64,000 nucleotides of DNA from Collinsella aerofaciens (GCF_028209395.1 NZ_JAQLDQ010000003.1:62001-126000); one strand, 5' to 3'. Positions 9,400 through 18,910 are shown, counted from the stretch's first letter. Notes: generated by a model not told the origin, from the letters alone. A program made the numbers and translations.

Positions 9400-10305
9400 A
9401 TGTCCGATTCCGTTGACACGACGGTCGATACGACCTCGTCGCGCGAGCGCATCAAGCGTGCCCTTTCCCACGGCAAGAAGGGCCGCATCAACAAGGACCT
9501 GTCCAACAAGATCATGCTTGGCGTGTTTCGTGCCGCTGCCTACATCACCACGCTGGTGCTGGTCGCTATCATCGCCTACGTGGTCATCAACGGCCTGCCA
9601 CACATCTCGCTCGACTTTATCTTCGGTTGGCCCCAGGGCGTCAACGCCGAGGGCGGAATTTGGCCCACGATCGTCTCGACCGTCTACGTGACGGCGCTCG
9701 CCATGCTTATCTGCACGCCGATCGCTGTGCTGGCAGCCGTCTATCTGGCCGAGTACGCCAAGCAGGGCAAGGTCGTCGAGCTCATTCGCTACGCTGCTGA
9801 CGCTTTGGCCTCGGTGCCCTCCATCGTTATGGGCCTGTTTGGCTACGCCTTGTTTGTCGAGGCTATGGGCCTGGGCCTTTCGATGGTCTCGGCCGCTCTG
9901 GCGCTCGCGCTCTTGATGCTTCCCATCGTCATGCGCACCACCGAAGAAGCCATTCGCGCCGTTCCGCGCTATATCCGTTGGGGCGCGTACGGCCTGGGCG
10001 CTACCAAGTGGCAGGTCGTCTCCAAGATCGTGCTTCCTTCGGCCTTTGGCCGCATTGCCACGGGCATCGTCCTTGCCATCGGCCGTGCCATCGGCGAGAC
10101 CGCCGTGGTGCTCTACACCATGGGCCAGGCCATCAATCTACCTATTTCGCCGCTCGATTCCGGTCGTCCCATGACCGTTCACCTGTACCTGCTTGCCAAC
10201 GACGGCATCAACATGAACGCAGCCTACGGCACCGCGCTCTTGCTGATGGTGATCATTTTGGCCTTCAACCTGTTTGCGCGCTTCCTGTCGCGCAAGCGTC
10301 GCTAG
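9400..10305 (+). CDS. pstA: Phosphate ABC transporter permease PstA
   Basis: A 301-residue permease that pairs with PstC. A hydrophilic Ser/Thr and Lys-rich N-terminus of about 40 residues is followed by six predicted helices. The EAA loop reads YGLGATKWQVVSKIVLP. GAGGGGG lies just before the ATG. Confidence 0.95.
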   Translation: MSDSVDTTVDTTSSRERIKRALSHGKKGRINKDLSNKIMLGVFRAAAYITTLVLVAIIAYVVINGLPHISLDFIFGWPQGVNAEGGIWPTIVSTVYVTALAMLICTPIAVLAAVYLAEYAKQGKVVELIRYAADALASVPSIVMGLFGYALFVEAMGLGLSMVSAALALALLMLPIVMRTTEEAIRAVPRYIRWGAYGLGATKWQVVSKIVLPSAFGRIATGIVLAIGRAIGETAVVLYTMGQAINLPISPLDSGRPMTVHLYLLANDGINMNAAYGTALLLMVIILAFNLFARFLSRKRR

Positions 10306-10317
10306 TTAAGGAGTCCC

Positions 10318-11121
<804 letters not shown>

Positions 11122-11213
11122 TCGGTGCGACTAGTCCCAAGCCGATCGGATCTGGTCCGGTGCGTATTCACTGTGCGGGCGGCATGACCGCACCCAACTG
11201 ATTGGAGTGAACC

Positions 11214-12071
11214 ATGCGCAAACTGTTTTCCCGTCAGCTCATCGAGGCCCGTCACGAGATGCTGAGCATCTACGAGGCCGTCGATCTGGCCCTCCACGAT
11301 GCCGTGAAGGCCTATGTGACCGACGACCGCAAGCTCGCCACCAAGACCAAGAAGCGCACGCTTTCGATTGACGCACGCTGCGCCAACCTGGAGGCCGTCT
11401 GCTACAACCTGATTGCCACGCAGTCACCGGTCGCCTCCGACTTCCGCTTGCTGCAGACGATCATCTACGTCGACTTTAACCTGCAGCGCATGACCGATAA
11501 GGTTCGCCAGATTTGCCGCGCCACGCGTCATATGATCAAGGCCGACATCTCGCTGCCCAAGGAGCTTGTCGGCACGGTCGAGGCCGAGGCTGAGGCCGTC
11601 TACCAGGTGCTGGGCTCTTCGCTTTCTGCGCTCGTCACCAACGACATGTCCATCATCTGCAACTTGGCCGTCGAGGACGAGCCAGTGCACGCCGCCTACG
11701 AGAAGTTCTTCCGCACCTTTAACCGCATGGACACGGGCGATTTTATGGACGACGACAGCAACTATGACGACCTGCGCCGCGCCATCATGGTATCGCGCTA
11801 TCTCGATCGCATCGCCTCGATTTCCATCGATGCCGCCTGCCGTCTGACCTTCCTGTTGACCGGACAGCGTATGACTGCCGGTGATATCGCCTGCACTGAT
11901 GAGGATGAGCTCGAGAGCATGCGCGTGCCTTCGGGCGAGGGTGTTATCATGAGGCCCGCCGTCGATGCACGCTACGTTGCCAAGGTGCCCGTTAACGAGG
12001 TCAGCGAGGGTCTTCGCTACCTGCTCGATCATCTTGAGGATGAGGACGATGGCGAGGACGACGAGGAGTAA
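11214..12071 (+). CDS. phoU: Phosphate transport regulator PhoU
   Basis: A 285-residue all-helical protein with two PhoU repeats. The N-terminal half matches the family (LIEARHEMLSIYEAVDLAL, then the second helix pair with ATQSPVASDFRLLQ). PhoU mediates repression of Pst and the PhoR-type kinase when phosphate is plentiful. The C-terminus beyond about residue 225 departs from the family and ends in an acidic tail (DEDDGEDDEE). It is separated from pstB by 92 bases and starts after TTGGAG. Confidence 0.92.
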   Translation: MRKLFSRQLIEARHEMLSIYEAVDLALHDAVKAYVTDDRKLATKTKKRTLSIDARCANLEAVCYNLIATQSPVASDFRLLQTIIYVDFNLQRMTDKVRQICRATRHMIKADISLPKELVGTVEAEAEAVYQVLGSSLSALVTNDMSIICNLAVEDEPVHAAYEKFFRTFNRMDTGDFMDDDSNYDDLRRAIMVSRYLDRIASISIDAACRLTFLLTGQRMTAGDIACTDEDELESMRVPSGEGVIMRPAVDARYVAKVPVNEVSEGLRYLLDHLEDEDDGEDDEE

Positions 12072-12108
12072 GTAACCCCGTTCGTCGAAAGATTGTAAAT
12101 ACCTAAGT

Positions 12109-12145
12109 GAGCGCGGCCTTGCACATGCGGGGCCGCGCTCTTGCG
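12109..12145 (+). terminator. Probable terminator after phoU
   Basis: GAGCGCGGCC and GGCCGCGCTC form a perfect ten-base stem with a twelve-base loop. The T tract (TTGCGTT) is weak, so efficiency is uncertain. Confidence 0.6.
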
Positions 12146-12190
12146 TTAGCATGGGACTACTTGTTTGGCTGTCAGCGGAGGCGATTGGCA

Positions 12191-12928
12191 ATGGATAACT
12201 ATTTGGACTTGATGCGCGCTCGCCGCGAGCAGATTCTGGAACGTTTTTATGCGGCGCTCGATCGCGCGGGCCGTCCCCACGACGCCGCGAGCCTCATTGC
12301 CGTGTCCAAGACCGTTGGTGTCGATGAGACCGTTGCCGCCATCCAGGCGGGGTATCGCCATTTTGCCGAGAACCGCCCGCAGGAGCTGGTTCGCAAGCTC
12401 ACGGGTCTGGCGGAGCATCCGGAGCTGCCCGAGGTGCGCTTCGATATGATCGGCAACCTGCAGACCAATAAGATCAATGCGGTGCTGGGCTCAGCCGAGC
12501 TGATTCACTCGGTGGGTTCGCTGCATCTGGCGCAGGCGATCTCGAGCCGTGCTGTTCGCAAGATTGAGGCAGGCGAGCTCGTCGGCTCCCAGCGTGTGCT
12601 CATTGAGGTCAATGTGAGTGGTGAGGAGTCGAAGGGAGGCTTTTCACCCGATGAGATTCGCGCCGCCGCGGGTGAGCTTGCAGAACTTGAGGGAATTTGC
12701 GTACAGGGGCTTATGACTATGGCGCCCCGGGGGAATAAGGATGTGGCACGCCGCACCTTTGCGGGGCTTCGTGAGCTGAGGGATGAGCTGGAGGCGGCGC
12801 ATCCCGATTTGAACCTGCCTGAGCTTTCCTGCGGTATGAGCGAGGACTTTGAGTCTGCCCTTGAGGAGGGCTCTACGCTCGTTCGCCTGGGCAGGGTAGT
12901 ATTTAGCCCGGAGTTTGCAGTAAAATAA
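12191..12928 (+). CDS. yggS: YggS/PLPBP-family pyridoxal phosphate homeostasis protein
   Basis: A 245-residue single-domain PLP-binding TIM barrel of the alanine racemase N-terminal fold. The PLP Lys lies in LIAVSKTVGVDE, and HFAENRPQEL, DMIGNLQTNKI and the C-terminal LSCGMSEDFESAL with STLVRLG bind the cofactor. It buffers free PLP. The ATG at 12191 has CGGAGG upstream; an ATG further up would add a leader not seen in the family. Its neighbourhood with sepF is the common gram-positive arrangement. Confidence 0.94.
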   Translation: MDNYLDLMRARREQILERFYAALDRAGRPHDAASLIAVSKTVGVDETVAAIQAGYRHFAENRPQELVRKLTGLAEHPELPEVRFDMIGNLQTNKINAVLGSAELIHSVGSLHLAQAISSRAVRKIEAGELVGSQRVLIEVNVSGEESKGGFSPDEIRAAAGELAELEGICVQGLMTMAPRGNKDVARRTFAGLRELRDELEAAHPDLNLPELSCGMSEDFESALEEGSTLVRLGRVVFSPEFAVK

Positions 12929-12988
12929 GGCTCTGAAGTGCGCACTGATTATCGGGGCGCCTGCACTAAACCGCGAGAGGACACAACC

Positions 12989-13711
12989 ATGGGCTTCCTT
13001 GACGAGATTAAAAATAAGATGCACCTGGGCGGCCAGCAGGGTTACGACCAGGGTTATGGCCAGGACGACGACTACGGCTACGATGACGGCTACGACGATG
13101 GCTATCAGAACAACGGCTACAGCGGTGCTTCGGGCGAGGGCTTCTACACCCAAGACGAGCCGAGCAACGGCCTGCTTGGTCAGACGCGCCGCGGTGAAGC
13201 TGAGTCGGTTGCCGTGTATACGCGCTCCGGTCAGCTGGTCGGCGATGACTCTCGCCATGCCACGACGTATAACCCGCCTTCGCGCTCGCAGGACAGTGTT
13301 GCGAGCGGTTATCGTCCCGGTGCCTATGACACGCCGTCGAGCTACGCCGAGAATACCCGCGCCCGTGCCGCCGCTGCACCCGCGCCTGCACCGAGCGATG
13401 CCTCGGCCTATGCGAGCAATATCATCAACGCCACGCCGCAGCTGCCGGCCTATGTCCTGCGCCCCGAGAGCTATGACGACGTGGAGACTGTGGTGCGCCG
13501 CGTTCGCACCAAGCAGCCTGTCGCACTGATTTTTGTGGGCGTACGCACCGAAGTTGCCAAGCGCGTCTTGGACTTCTCTTACGGCTTTGCCTGCGGTCTG
13601 GGTGCCACGGTCAAGGAGGTGGGCGACCGCGTGTTCATGGTGCTGCCCGCCGGTTGCGAGGTCAAAGATTCCGATCTCAAGAAGCTTCGTGCCGACGGCT
13701 ACCTTAAGTAA
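12989..13711 (+). CDS. sepF: Cell division protein SepF
   Basis: A 240-residue FtsZ membrane anchor. MGFLDEIKNKMHLGG is the amphipathic membrane-binding helix. A long low-complexity linker follows, first Gly, Tyr and Asp-rich, later Ala and Pro-rich. The SepF domain occupies about residues 150-235 (RPESYDDVETVVRRV, LDFSYGFACGL, VFMVLPAG). The ATG at 12989 follows AGAGG. The absence of ftsA nearby fits SepF being the main FtsZ tether. Confidence 0.95.
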   Translation: MGFLDEIKNKMHLGGQQGYDQGYGQDDDYGYDDGYDDGYQNNGYSGASGEGFYTQDEPSNGLLGQTRRGEAESVAVYTRSGQLVGDDSRHATTYNPPSRSQDSVASGYRPGAYDTPSSYAENTRARAAAAPAPAPSDASAYASNIINATPQLPAYVLRPESYDDVETVVRRVRTKQPVALIFVGVRTEVAKRVLDFSYGFACGLGATVKEVGDRVFMVLPAGCEVKDSDLKKLRADGYLK

Positions 13712-13732
13712 AGACAAGACGAGGAGATTCCC

Positions 13733-14014
13733 ATCAACATCTACACTATCGTCCAGCTGGTCAACACGCTGTTCAACTTCTATTCCACGCTCATTGTCGT
13801 CTACTGCTTTATGACGTGGATTCCCATGAAGCAGGGTGGTTTGCTTCAGGATATTGCTGCGGTGCTTGATAGCGTGTGCGGTCCGTGGCTCAACCTGTTC
13901 CGTCGTTTCATCCCGCCGATGGGCGGTATCGATTTTTCGCCGGTCGTTGCGATTATTGCGTTGCAGTTGGTGCAGAGGCTGGTTCTGCAGCTTCTTATAG
14001 GTATACTCGTGTAG
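13733..14014 (+). CDS. yggT: YggT-family membrane protein, apparently with a non-canonical start codon
   Basis: A small two-helix membrane protein. The conserved YggT pattern reads TIVQLVNTLFNFYSTLIVVYCFMTWIP, and the second half contains LNLFRRFIPPMGGIDFSPVVA. Homology-like residues extend upstream of the first ATG (13811), which would delete helix one. No ATG, GTG or TTG lies in frame between the sepF stop (13709-13711) and 13811. GAGGAG at 13721-13726 is six bases before ATC at 13733, so I place the start there; ATT at 13727 or CTG at 13757 are alternatives. YggT proteins are found in division clusters. Confidence 0.8.
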   Translation: MNIYTIVQLVNTLFNFYSTLIVVYCFMTWIPMKQGGLLQDIAAVLDSVCGPWLNLFRRFIPPMGGIDFSPVVAIIALQLVQRLVLQLLIGILV

Positions 14015-14075
14015 AGCTGTCTTAGTAACTTACGTCGGGCGTGTAGCGCCGAGGCGATGAAAAAGGAGACTTGTT

Positions 14076-14750
14076 ATGGCTATTACCCCTGCAGACATCC
14101 AGGCTCAGACTTTCTCTGAGGCCAAGCGTGGCTACGATCCTGCCGAGGTCGACGTCTTCTTGGAGACGCTGTCCTCCGAGGTTGACGCTATGCTCGCTAA
14201 GATCGTCGACCTTAAGGGTCGTCTGACTGCTACCGAGCAGCAGCTTGCCGATGCGCAGGCTCAGCTTGCCCAGGCTCAGGATGCCACCGCCCAGGCCGTT
14301 CCTGCCGCCCCCGTGGCTGCTCCCGCCCCTGACTTCTCCGCTCAGGAGCGCCAGATTTCCGCTGCCCTGATCGCTGCCCAGCAGACCGCTGAGACCATCG
14401 TCAACGATGCCAACGAGAACGCTGAGCGTATCCGCAACGAGGCTGACGCCAAGGCCCGCGAGGTTATCCGCCAGGCTCTGACCGAGAAGCAGGCCGAGCT
14501 CGAGGAGATCGATCGTCTCAAGGCTTCCCGTGAGGAGTTCAAGGCAGAGTATCTCAAGCTCATCCAGCACTTCATGGACGATGCCCAGAATTCCTTCCCG
14601 GCCGATCTGATGGCTTCCACGCCGGTCGGTTCTGCCGCTTCTCCTGCAGTGACTGTTCCCGCCGAGCCGCTGCCCGTCGCTGACCCGGTTGTCCCCGTGG
14701 CCGATCCCTTCGCCCCGATCGACAACTTTGCTGCCGACGACCTGGACTAA
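14076..14750 (+). CDS. divIVA: DivIVA-domain coiled-coil protein (Wag31-like)
   Basis: A 224-residue polar or septal scaffold. The N-terminal DivIVA domain (ITPADIQAQTFSEAKRGYDP, then VDVFLETLSSEVDAML) binds curved membrane. Two coiled-coil stretches (about 40-80 and 100-160) flank an Ala and Pro-rich segment, and the C-terminus is Pro and Val-rich. AAAAGGAG precedes the ATG. It closes the division cluster and is followed by a strong terminator. Confidence 0.92.
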   Translation: MAITPADIQAQTFSEAKRGYDPAEVDVFLETLSSEVDAMLAKIVDLKGRLTATEQQLADAQAQLAQAQDATAQAVPAAPVAAPAPDFSAQERQISAALIAAQQTAETIVNDANENAERIRNEADAKAREVIRQALTEKQAELEEIDRLKASREEFKAEYLKLIQHFMDDAQNSFPADLMASTPVGSAASPAVTVPAEPLPVADPVVPVADPFAPIDNFAADDLD

Positions 14751-14777
14751 CATTCGGCCTACAATTTAGTGCCTAGA

Positions 14778-14806
14778 AAGGACCCGCAGCTTGCGGGTCC
14801 TTTTTT
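14778..14806 (+). terminator. Intrinsic terminator after divIVA
   Basis: AAGGACCCGCA and TGCGGGTCCTT form a perfect stem around a short loop and run into TTTTTT. Confidence 0.92.
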
Positions 14807-14831
14807 ATGACTGTGCCGGAGTGCGTAACAT

Positions 14832-14869
14832 AAAAAACCGAGCCCTGCACATAATGGCGCAGAACTCGG
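14832..14869 (-). terminator. Terminator of the nitroreductase gene (minus strand)
   Basis: On the minus strand CCGAG..CTGC pairs with GCAG..CTCGG around a loop and is followed by TTTTTT. It lies 48 bases past the nitroreductase stop. Confidence 0.75.
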
Positions 14870-14916
14870 CGAACGGGTGAGCGGTCAAGGGTAGGTTTTA
14901 AGGCATGTCCCAAAAC

Positions 14917-15447
14917 CTACTTGAGGAGGAAGTCGGAGAGGGGAATGGTACGGGCCTCGCGATGCTCGGGATCGGCGATGTGGTCGGCAGGATATCCACA
15001 GACGAGCATGTGATAGGGATAGACGCCCTTGGGCAGATTGAACTGCTCCTGTGCCACCCCAGGCTTAAAATGGCATACCCAGCACGTTCCCAGGCCCTGC
15101 TCGGTGGCCTCCATCATCATCTGATCGCAGACGATTGAAGTATCGATTTCGCTGGAATTCATCTGATCATACGGGCGCACCCAAGCATCATCGGTAACGC
15201 TGCAAATAAGGAAGACAAGCGGTGCGCCAAAGATGGACCCATCACGAGCAAACCGAGGCTGACAAGCAGCAGCCTTCTCCAGAAGCTCAGGCGTATCCAA
15301 CACCATCACACGAGAAGGATGATTATTGCAAGCAGAAGGAGCAATACGCCCAGTCTCAACAATGGCATCCACCACAGCCTGCTCAACAGAACGATCCTCA
15401 AACTCGCGACAAGAATAACGACCCCGAGCCAGATCCAAATACGACAT
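14917..15447 (-). CDS. Nitroreductase-family flavoprotein
   Basis: A 176-residue FMN-dependent reductase of the small nitroreductase class. The N-terminal RYSCREFEDRSV with the phosphate-binding Arg-Ser/Cys-Arg, the IAPSACNNHPSRVMVL block and GLGTCWVCHF are family features. The natural substrate cannot be read from sequence; candidates include quinones, nitro compounds or flavin intermediates. The ATG at 15447 has GGAGGG upstream; a longer frame to 15510 adds hydrophobic residues not expected in the family. Monocistronic. Confidence 0.88.
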   Translation of the reverse strand: MSYLDLARGRYSCREFEDRSVEQAVVDAIVETGRIAPSACNNHPSRVMVLDTPELLEKAAACQPRFARDGSIFGAPLVFLICSVTDDAWVRPYDQMNSSEIDTSIVCDQMMMEATEQGLGTCWVCHFKPGVAQEQFNLPKGVYPYHMLVCGYPADHIADPEHREARTIPLSDFLLK

Positions 15448-15624
15448 AACCAAACCCTCCAAAGTCAGCAAATCAATCCAAAGTAAAACAAAGGGTACCC
15501 AAAGCCCCATCCACCCAAACGCCCATCACAGCCCCAAAGTATCCATTCGGGCATAAAAGGTCACATCAGCCAAGACCCAATTACACTCAAACCATCAGCA
15601 AAAGTTCCCAATGGTGGTACGTAA

Positions 15625-15708
15625 GGCGAAGGGCCGGCCACGGTTTACTTTCGAACGACTCTGCTACGCAGCCGGAGTGAGAAAGCAAACCGTGGCCGGC
15701 CCTTCGCC
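15625..15708. repeat. Large intergenic inverted repeat (28-base arms)
   Basis: Left arm 15625-15652 and right arm 15681-15708 are complementary with one mismatch; the outer 22 bases (starting GGCGAAGGGCCGG) match perfectly. The 28-base loop holds a small CTGC/GCAG hairpin within ACTC/GAGT. Imperfect pairing continues outside (GGTACGT on the left, ACGTACC on the right). It lies between two minus-strand genes. Its architecture resembles the repeat at 29370-29498. Confidence 0.85.
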
Positions 15709-15728
15709 GCCGGGACACGTACCCCCAA

Positions 15729-16352
15729 TTAACTGTTCTTCATGACAATCGAATCCACGACATCGGCCACATTCTCGCAGCAGTCGGCGCAGTACTCCAG
15801 GAAGGCGTACACGTCACGCCAAGCGATGACCTCGAGCGGGTCCTTGCCGTTAACGTGCAGGTTGCGCATGGCGTTGATGTAGAGCTCGTCGGCCTCGGAC
15901 TCGATCGTGTTGATCTGGATGACCAGCTCGCGCAGCGTTTTGGACTTGCGGTAGTTGGGCAGCTCGACCATCAGGTCTTTCATGGCGCGGCAGGCGTCAG
16001 TCACCTTGTGGGCGATGACGATGGCGTCGGGATGGATGCTCTGGATGTTGGTGAAGTAGACGCGCTGCACGACGCCCTCGATGCGGTCGAGCACGGTGTC
16101 GAGCGCGCAGCTCATCAGATCCAGATCCTCGCGCTCGAGCGGGGTGATAAAGGCGGTGAGCAGGGCGTCTTCGAGCTCGTGGTGCTTCTTGTCTGCCGCA
16201 TGCTCAATCGCATGCATCTTATTGAGCATGTCGTGAATCTGCGCGGGATCGAAGTTCTCAAAAATCTTGGTGAGCAGCTCTGCGGCCTGGACGGCGAGGT
16301 CGGCGCAAGCGACGTAGTTGTCAAAGTAGAACGAATCGGGTTTCTTTGCCAT
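15729..16352 (-). CDS. DUF47 family (PhoU-like) phosphate transport accessory protein
   Basis: A 207-residue helical protein of the DUF47/TIGR00153 family, usually encoded next to Pit transporters and thought to regulate them. Conserved features include the acidic HAIEHAADKKHHELEDAL stretch and ITPLEREDLDLM with clustered carboxylates, and INTIESEADELY in the second half. It lies 67 bases downstream of the pit gene on the same strand, so the two are likely one transcript. Confidence 0.9.
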   Translation of the reverse strand: MAKKPDSFYFDNYVACADLAVQAAELLTKIFENFDPAQIHDMLNKMHAIEHAADKKHHELEDALLTAFITPLEREDLDLMSCALDTVLDRIEGVVQRVYFTNIQSIHPDAIVIAHKVTDACRAMKDLMVELPNYRKSKTLRELVIQINTIESEADELYINAMRNLHVNGKDPLEVIAWRDVYAFLEYCADCCENVADVVDSIVMKNS

Positions 16353-16419
16353 GGGTGGGTCCTTTCGAGGCGAAGACGGGTGGGCGAAGTGTTGCGGTCC
16401 GGATGGACGCTCGGTTTGA

Positions 16420-17469
16420 TTAGAGGAACATCATGAACAGCTTGGCCATGACAAAGCTGATGAGTCCGCAGGCAGGGAAGGTGAAGAACCAGGTGAACAT
16501 CATGTCCTTGACGACGCCAAAGTTGATGGCCGAAAGGCGCTTGACGGCACCGACACCCATAATGGCGCAGGTTTTGATGTGCGTGGAGGACACGGGGATG
16601 CCGGTAAGGGTGGCAAGTAGCAGGTTCGCGGCGCCCGCGAGGTCGGCGGAGAAGCCCTGATACTTTTCGAGCTTGACCATGCTCTGGCCGACGGACTTGA
16701 TGATGCGCTCGCCGCCCACGCTGGTGCCGATACCCATGGTGGCCGAGCACAGCAGCATAATCCAGATGGGGATGCCTGCATCGCCGACGCTCGTCTGGCC
16801 GCTGGCAAAGGCCACGCCTAAAAAGAGCACGCCGATGAACTTCTGTCCATCCTGCGCGCCGTGCATAAAGCTCATGGCCGCAGCGCTCGCGATCTGAGCG
16901 TATTTAAAGAAGACATTGGCACGTCGCCTGTTGGCGGCGGCGAAAAGAATCGAGACGAGCTTGCACAGGACCCAGCCCATGACAAAGCCCAGGCCGATGG
17001 AGAGCGCCAGGCCGTAGATGACCTTCATCCATTCGTGGACGTTGACGCTGCTCGCGCCGCCGAGGGCGATGGCGGCACCGGTCAGGCCGGCGATAAGGCT
17101 GTGGCTTTGCGAGGTGGGGATGCCAAAACGCGACGCTGTGGCGCCGTAGACGACGATGGAGAACAGCGCCGCGCATAGGCAGGCGAGCGCCATGGTGCTG
17201 TTTCCGCCAAAGTCGACGATATGTGAGATGGTGTTGGCGACGCTCGCGTTAAAGTGCGTCATGATGAGCACGCCGAGGAAGTTGAATGCGGCGCTCATGA
17301 GAATGGCGGCGCGGGCGGGCATGCAACGCGTAGTGACGCAGGTCGCGATGGCGTTGGGCGCGTCGGTCCATCCATTGACGAAGATGGCGCCCAACGCGAG
17401 GATCACGGTGACGGCAAGGACTGGGTTCGACACAATTTGGCCGAGGAAGGTTGAGAACGTTACGTCCAT
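16420..17469 (-). CDS. pit: Low-affinity inorganic phosphate transporter (PiT family)
   Basis: A 349-residue membrane protein with about ten helices. The two inverted PiT signatures are visible: GWTDAPNAIATCVTTR near residue 33 and, in the second half, FMHGAQDGQKFIGVL, followed by GIPVSSTHIKT. PiT proteins carry metal-phosphate complexes using the proton or sodium gradient. Together with pstSCAB the cell has both high and low affinity phosphate uptake encoded within 10 kb. Confidence 0.93.
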   Translation of the reverse strand: MDVTFSTFLGQIVSNPVLAVTVILALGAIFVNGWTDAPNAIATCVTTRCMPARAAILMSAAFNFLGVLIMTHFNASVANTISHIVDFGGNSTMALACLCAALFSIVVYGATASRFGIPTSQSHSLIAGLTGAAIALGGASSVNVHEWMKVIYGLALSIGLGFVMGWVLCKLVSILFAAANRRRANVFFKYAQIASAAAMSFMHGAQDGQKFIGVLFLGVAFASGQTSVGDAGIPIWIMLLCSATMGIGTSVGGERIIKSVGQSMVKLEKYQGFSADLAGAANLLLATLTGIPVSSTHIKTCAIMGVGAVKRLSAINFGVVKDMMFTWFFTFPACGLISFVMAKLFMMFL

Positions 17470-17600
17470 ATATGGGCTTTCTCGAAGTTTGCAGACACGT
17501 TACAAAAACATGATAAATCGTATCACCTCCTGCGGGTCTCTTTACCGAGTTCTGATGGGAGAAGTGAACTTTTTGGCACTAAAATTGAATATTAGCCCTG

Positions 17601-17629
17601 TTGACCGCGGGTGTTCTTTTTGCTAACAC
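17601..17629 (+). promoter_or_regulatory. Possible promoter upstream of the 17720 gene
   Basis: TTGACC (17601-17606) and TAACAC (17624-17629) are 17 bases apart. A second candidate, TTTACA (17683) with GATAAT (17707), would start transcription at or next to the ATG at 17720. Confidence 0.35.
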
Positions 17630-17719
17630 GCCATGCGGACACGTGCGATTACTACGACACTCCAAAACCACAGTCTGTTCGCTTTACAACATGCAAACAT
17701 GCGTTCGATAATAGGGGGC

Positions 17720-18058
17720 ATGGAATATCGACAGACAGACGGCAAAACTCGGCGCGTACACAAGCAGTATGTGGACGTCGTGGCTCGCATCCTCGCGGGC
17801 GGACAAGTCGTGCCGGTCACCGTCTGCTGGGTCGACGGTCGCTGCTTTACAATTGACGAGATTGTCTCGTCCACGGGCTTTGGCTTAACGGTTCACGGTG
17901 TTCGTACGGCAACGTATAAGGTTCGTTTTGGCGGGCATGCGACCGAGTTGTATCTGGAGGACCAGGCGTGCGGACGGCCGGACGGCTCGCAGGCCCACGT
18001 GATGCGTTGGTGGGTCTGGGCGTTTGATCGTACGCTTGAGGGCGAGCGCCGTAGGTAA
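17720..18058 (+). CDS. Small conserved hypothetical protein, DUF6504-like
   Basis: A 112-residue basic protein that I do not firmly recognise. The pattern of a beta-rich core (VDVVARILAGGQVVPVTVCWVDGR, FTIDEIVSS, then YKVRFGGHATELYLED and a C-terminal WWVWAFD) resembles actinobacterial DUF6504-type proteins of unknown function. There is no signal peptide or membrane segment. AGGGGG is only two bases from the ATG, and a GATAAT element lies at 17707, so the mRNA may be leaderless. Divergent from pit. Confidence 0.65.
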   Translation: MEYRQTDGKTRRVHKQYVDVVARILAGGQVVPVTVCWVDGRCFTIDEIVSSTGFGLTVHGVRTATYKVRFGGHATELYLEDQACGRPDGSQAHVMRWWVWAFDRTLEGERRR

Positions 18059-18142
18059 GGACGCACGGCGTTCGGGTACAATGACAGGAATCTTGTCAGC
18101 TACTGCGCCGTTATTTGTGGCGCTTTTTGAAAGGACGAACCT

Positions 18143-18838
18143 ATGAACGATATCCAGGGCTATCAGAACGGCCCCGTCGAGAGCGGCGCAAGCCGCGCCA
18201 AGGAGATGTCGCCGCGCGCGTACAATCTCGCCATGTCTGCCCTGATCTTCTTAGGCTTTTGCGCCATGGGCGCCGGCGCCTACTTTACGAGCACCATGTC
18301 GTTTGCGCGCATGATGATGAGCGGCGCCGCCTTGCCGCTGGTCTTTGGCTCGTTTATTTTGACCATCGTCGGCATGGTCATGATGTCGGCCGCCGCCAGC
18401 AAGCAGTCCGTGGGCCTGTCCCTTGTGGGCTATGTAATCTTTGCGAGTACCTTTGGCCTGACCGCGTCGTTTGGCCTTGCCAACTACGACCTGCCCACCA
18501 TCAACACTGCCTTTATCGCCACGGCCGCCATCACCTTTGTCTTTGGCGCGTTGGGCGTGACCTTCCCCAAGTTCTTCCAGCGCGTATATGGCATCGGTTT
18601 TGGCATTCTGCTCGCCACTATTCTGGTTGAGATCGTGCTGATGTTCATGGGCGTCTCGCAGACCATCACCGACCTGATCGTGATCGTGGTGTTCGCCGGC
18701 TTTATTGGCTACGACACCTATGTTGCCACGACGGTGCCGCCTACGCTGCCCAACGCCGTGCTCATGGCGTCTAATCTATTTGTGGATATCATCAACGTGT
18801 TCCTGCGCATCCTGAACATCCTGGGCCGTCGCGACTAG
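18143..18838 (+). CDS. Bax inhibitor-1/YccA-family membrane protein
   Basis: A 231-residue protein with seven predicted membrane helices after a short hydrophilic N-terminus. The family end NVFLRILNILGRRD, the GYDTYVATT loop with its Asp and the six-plus-one helix layout match bacterial BI-1 proteins (YetJ/YbhL type), some of which act as pH-sensitive calcium leak channels. The biological role here is unknown. AAAGGA precedes the ATG. A terminator follows at 18885. Confidence 0.9.
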   Translation: MNDIQGYQNGPVESGASRAKEMSPRAYNLAMSALIFLGFCAMGAGAYFTSTMSFARMMMSGAALPLVFGSFILTIVGMVMMSAAASKQSVGLSLVGYVIFASTFGLTASFGLANYDLPTINTAFIATAAITFVFGALGVTFPKFFQRVYGIGFGILLATILVEIVLMFMGVSQTITDLIVIVVFAGFIGYDTYVATTVPPTLPNAVLMASNLFVDIINVFLRILNILGRRD

Positions 18839-18884
18839 TGGCGAATTGCGGCGGTGCTTGCCGTGCGTGTAAATCGATGCGAAA

Positions 18885-18910
18885 GGCGGTCCTTCGGGGC
18901 CGTCTTTTTT
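18885..18910 (+). terminator. Intrinsic terminator after the BI-1 gene
   Basis: GGCGGTCC pairs with GGGCCGTC (two G-T wobbles) around a TTCG loop and runs into eight bases that are nearly all T. Confidence 0.8.
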
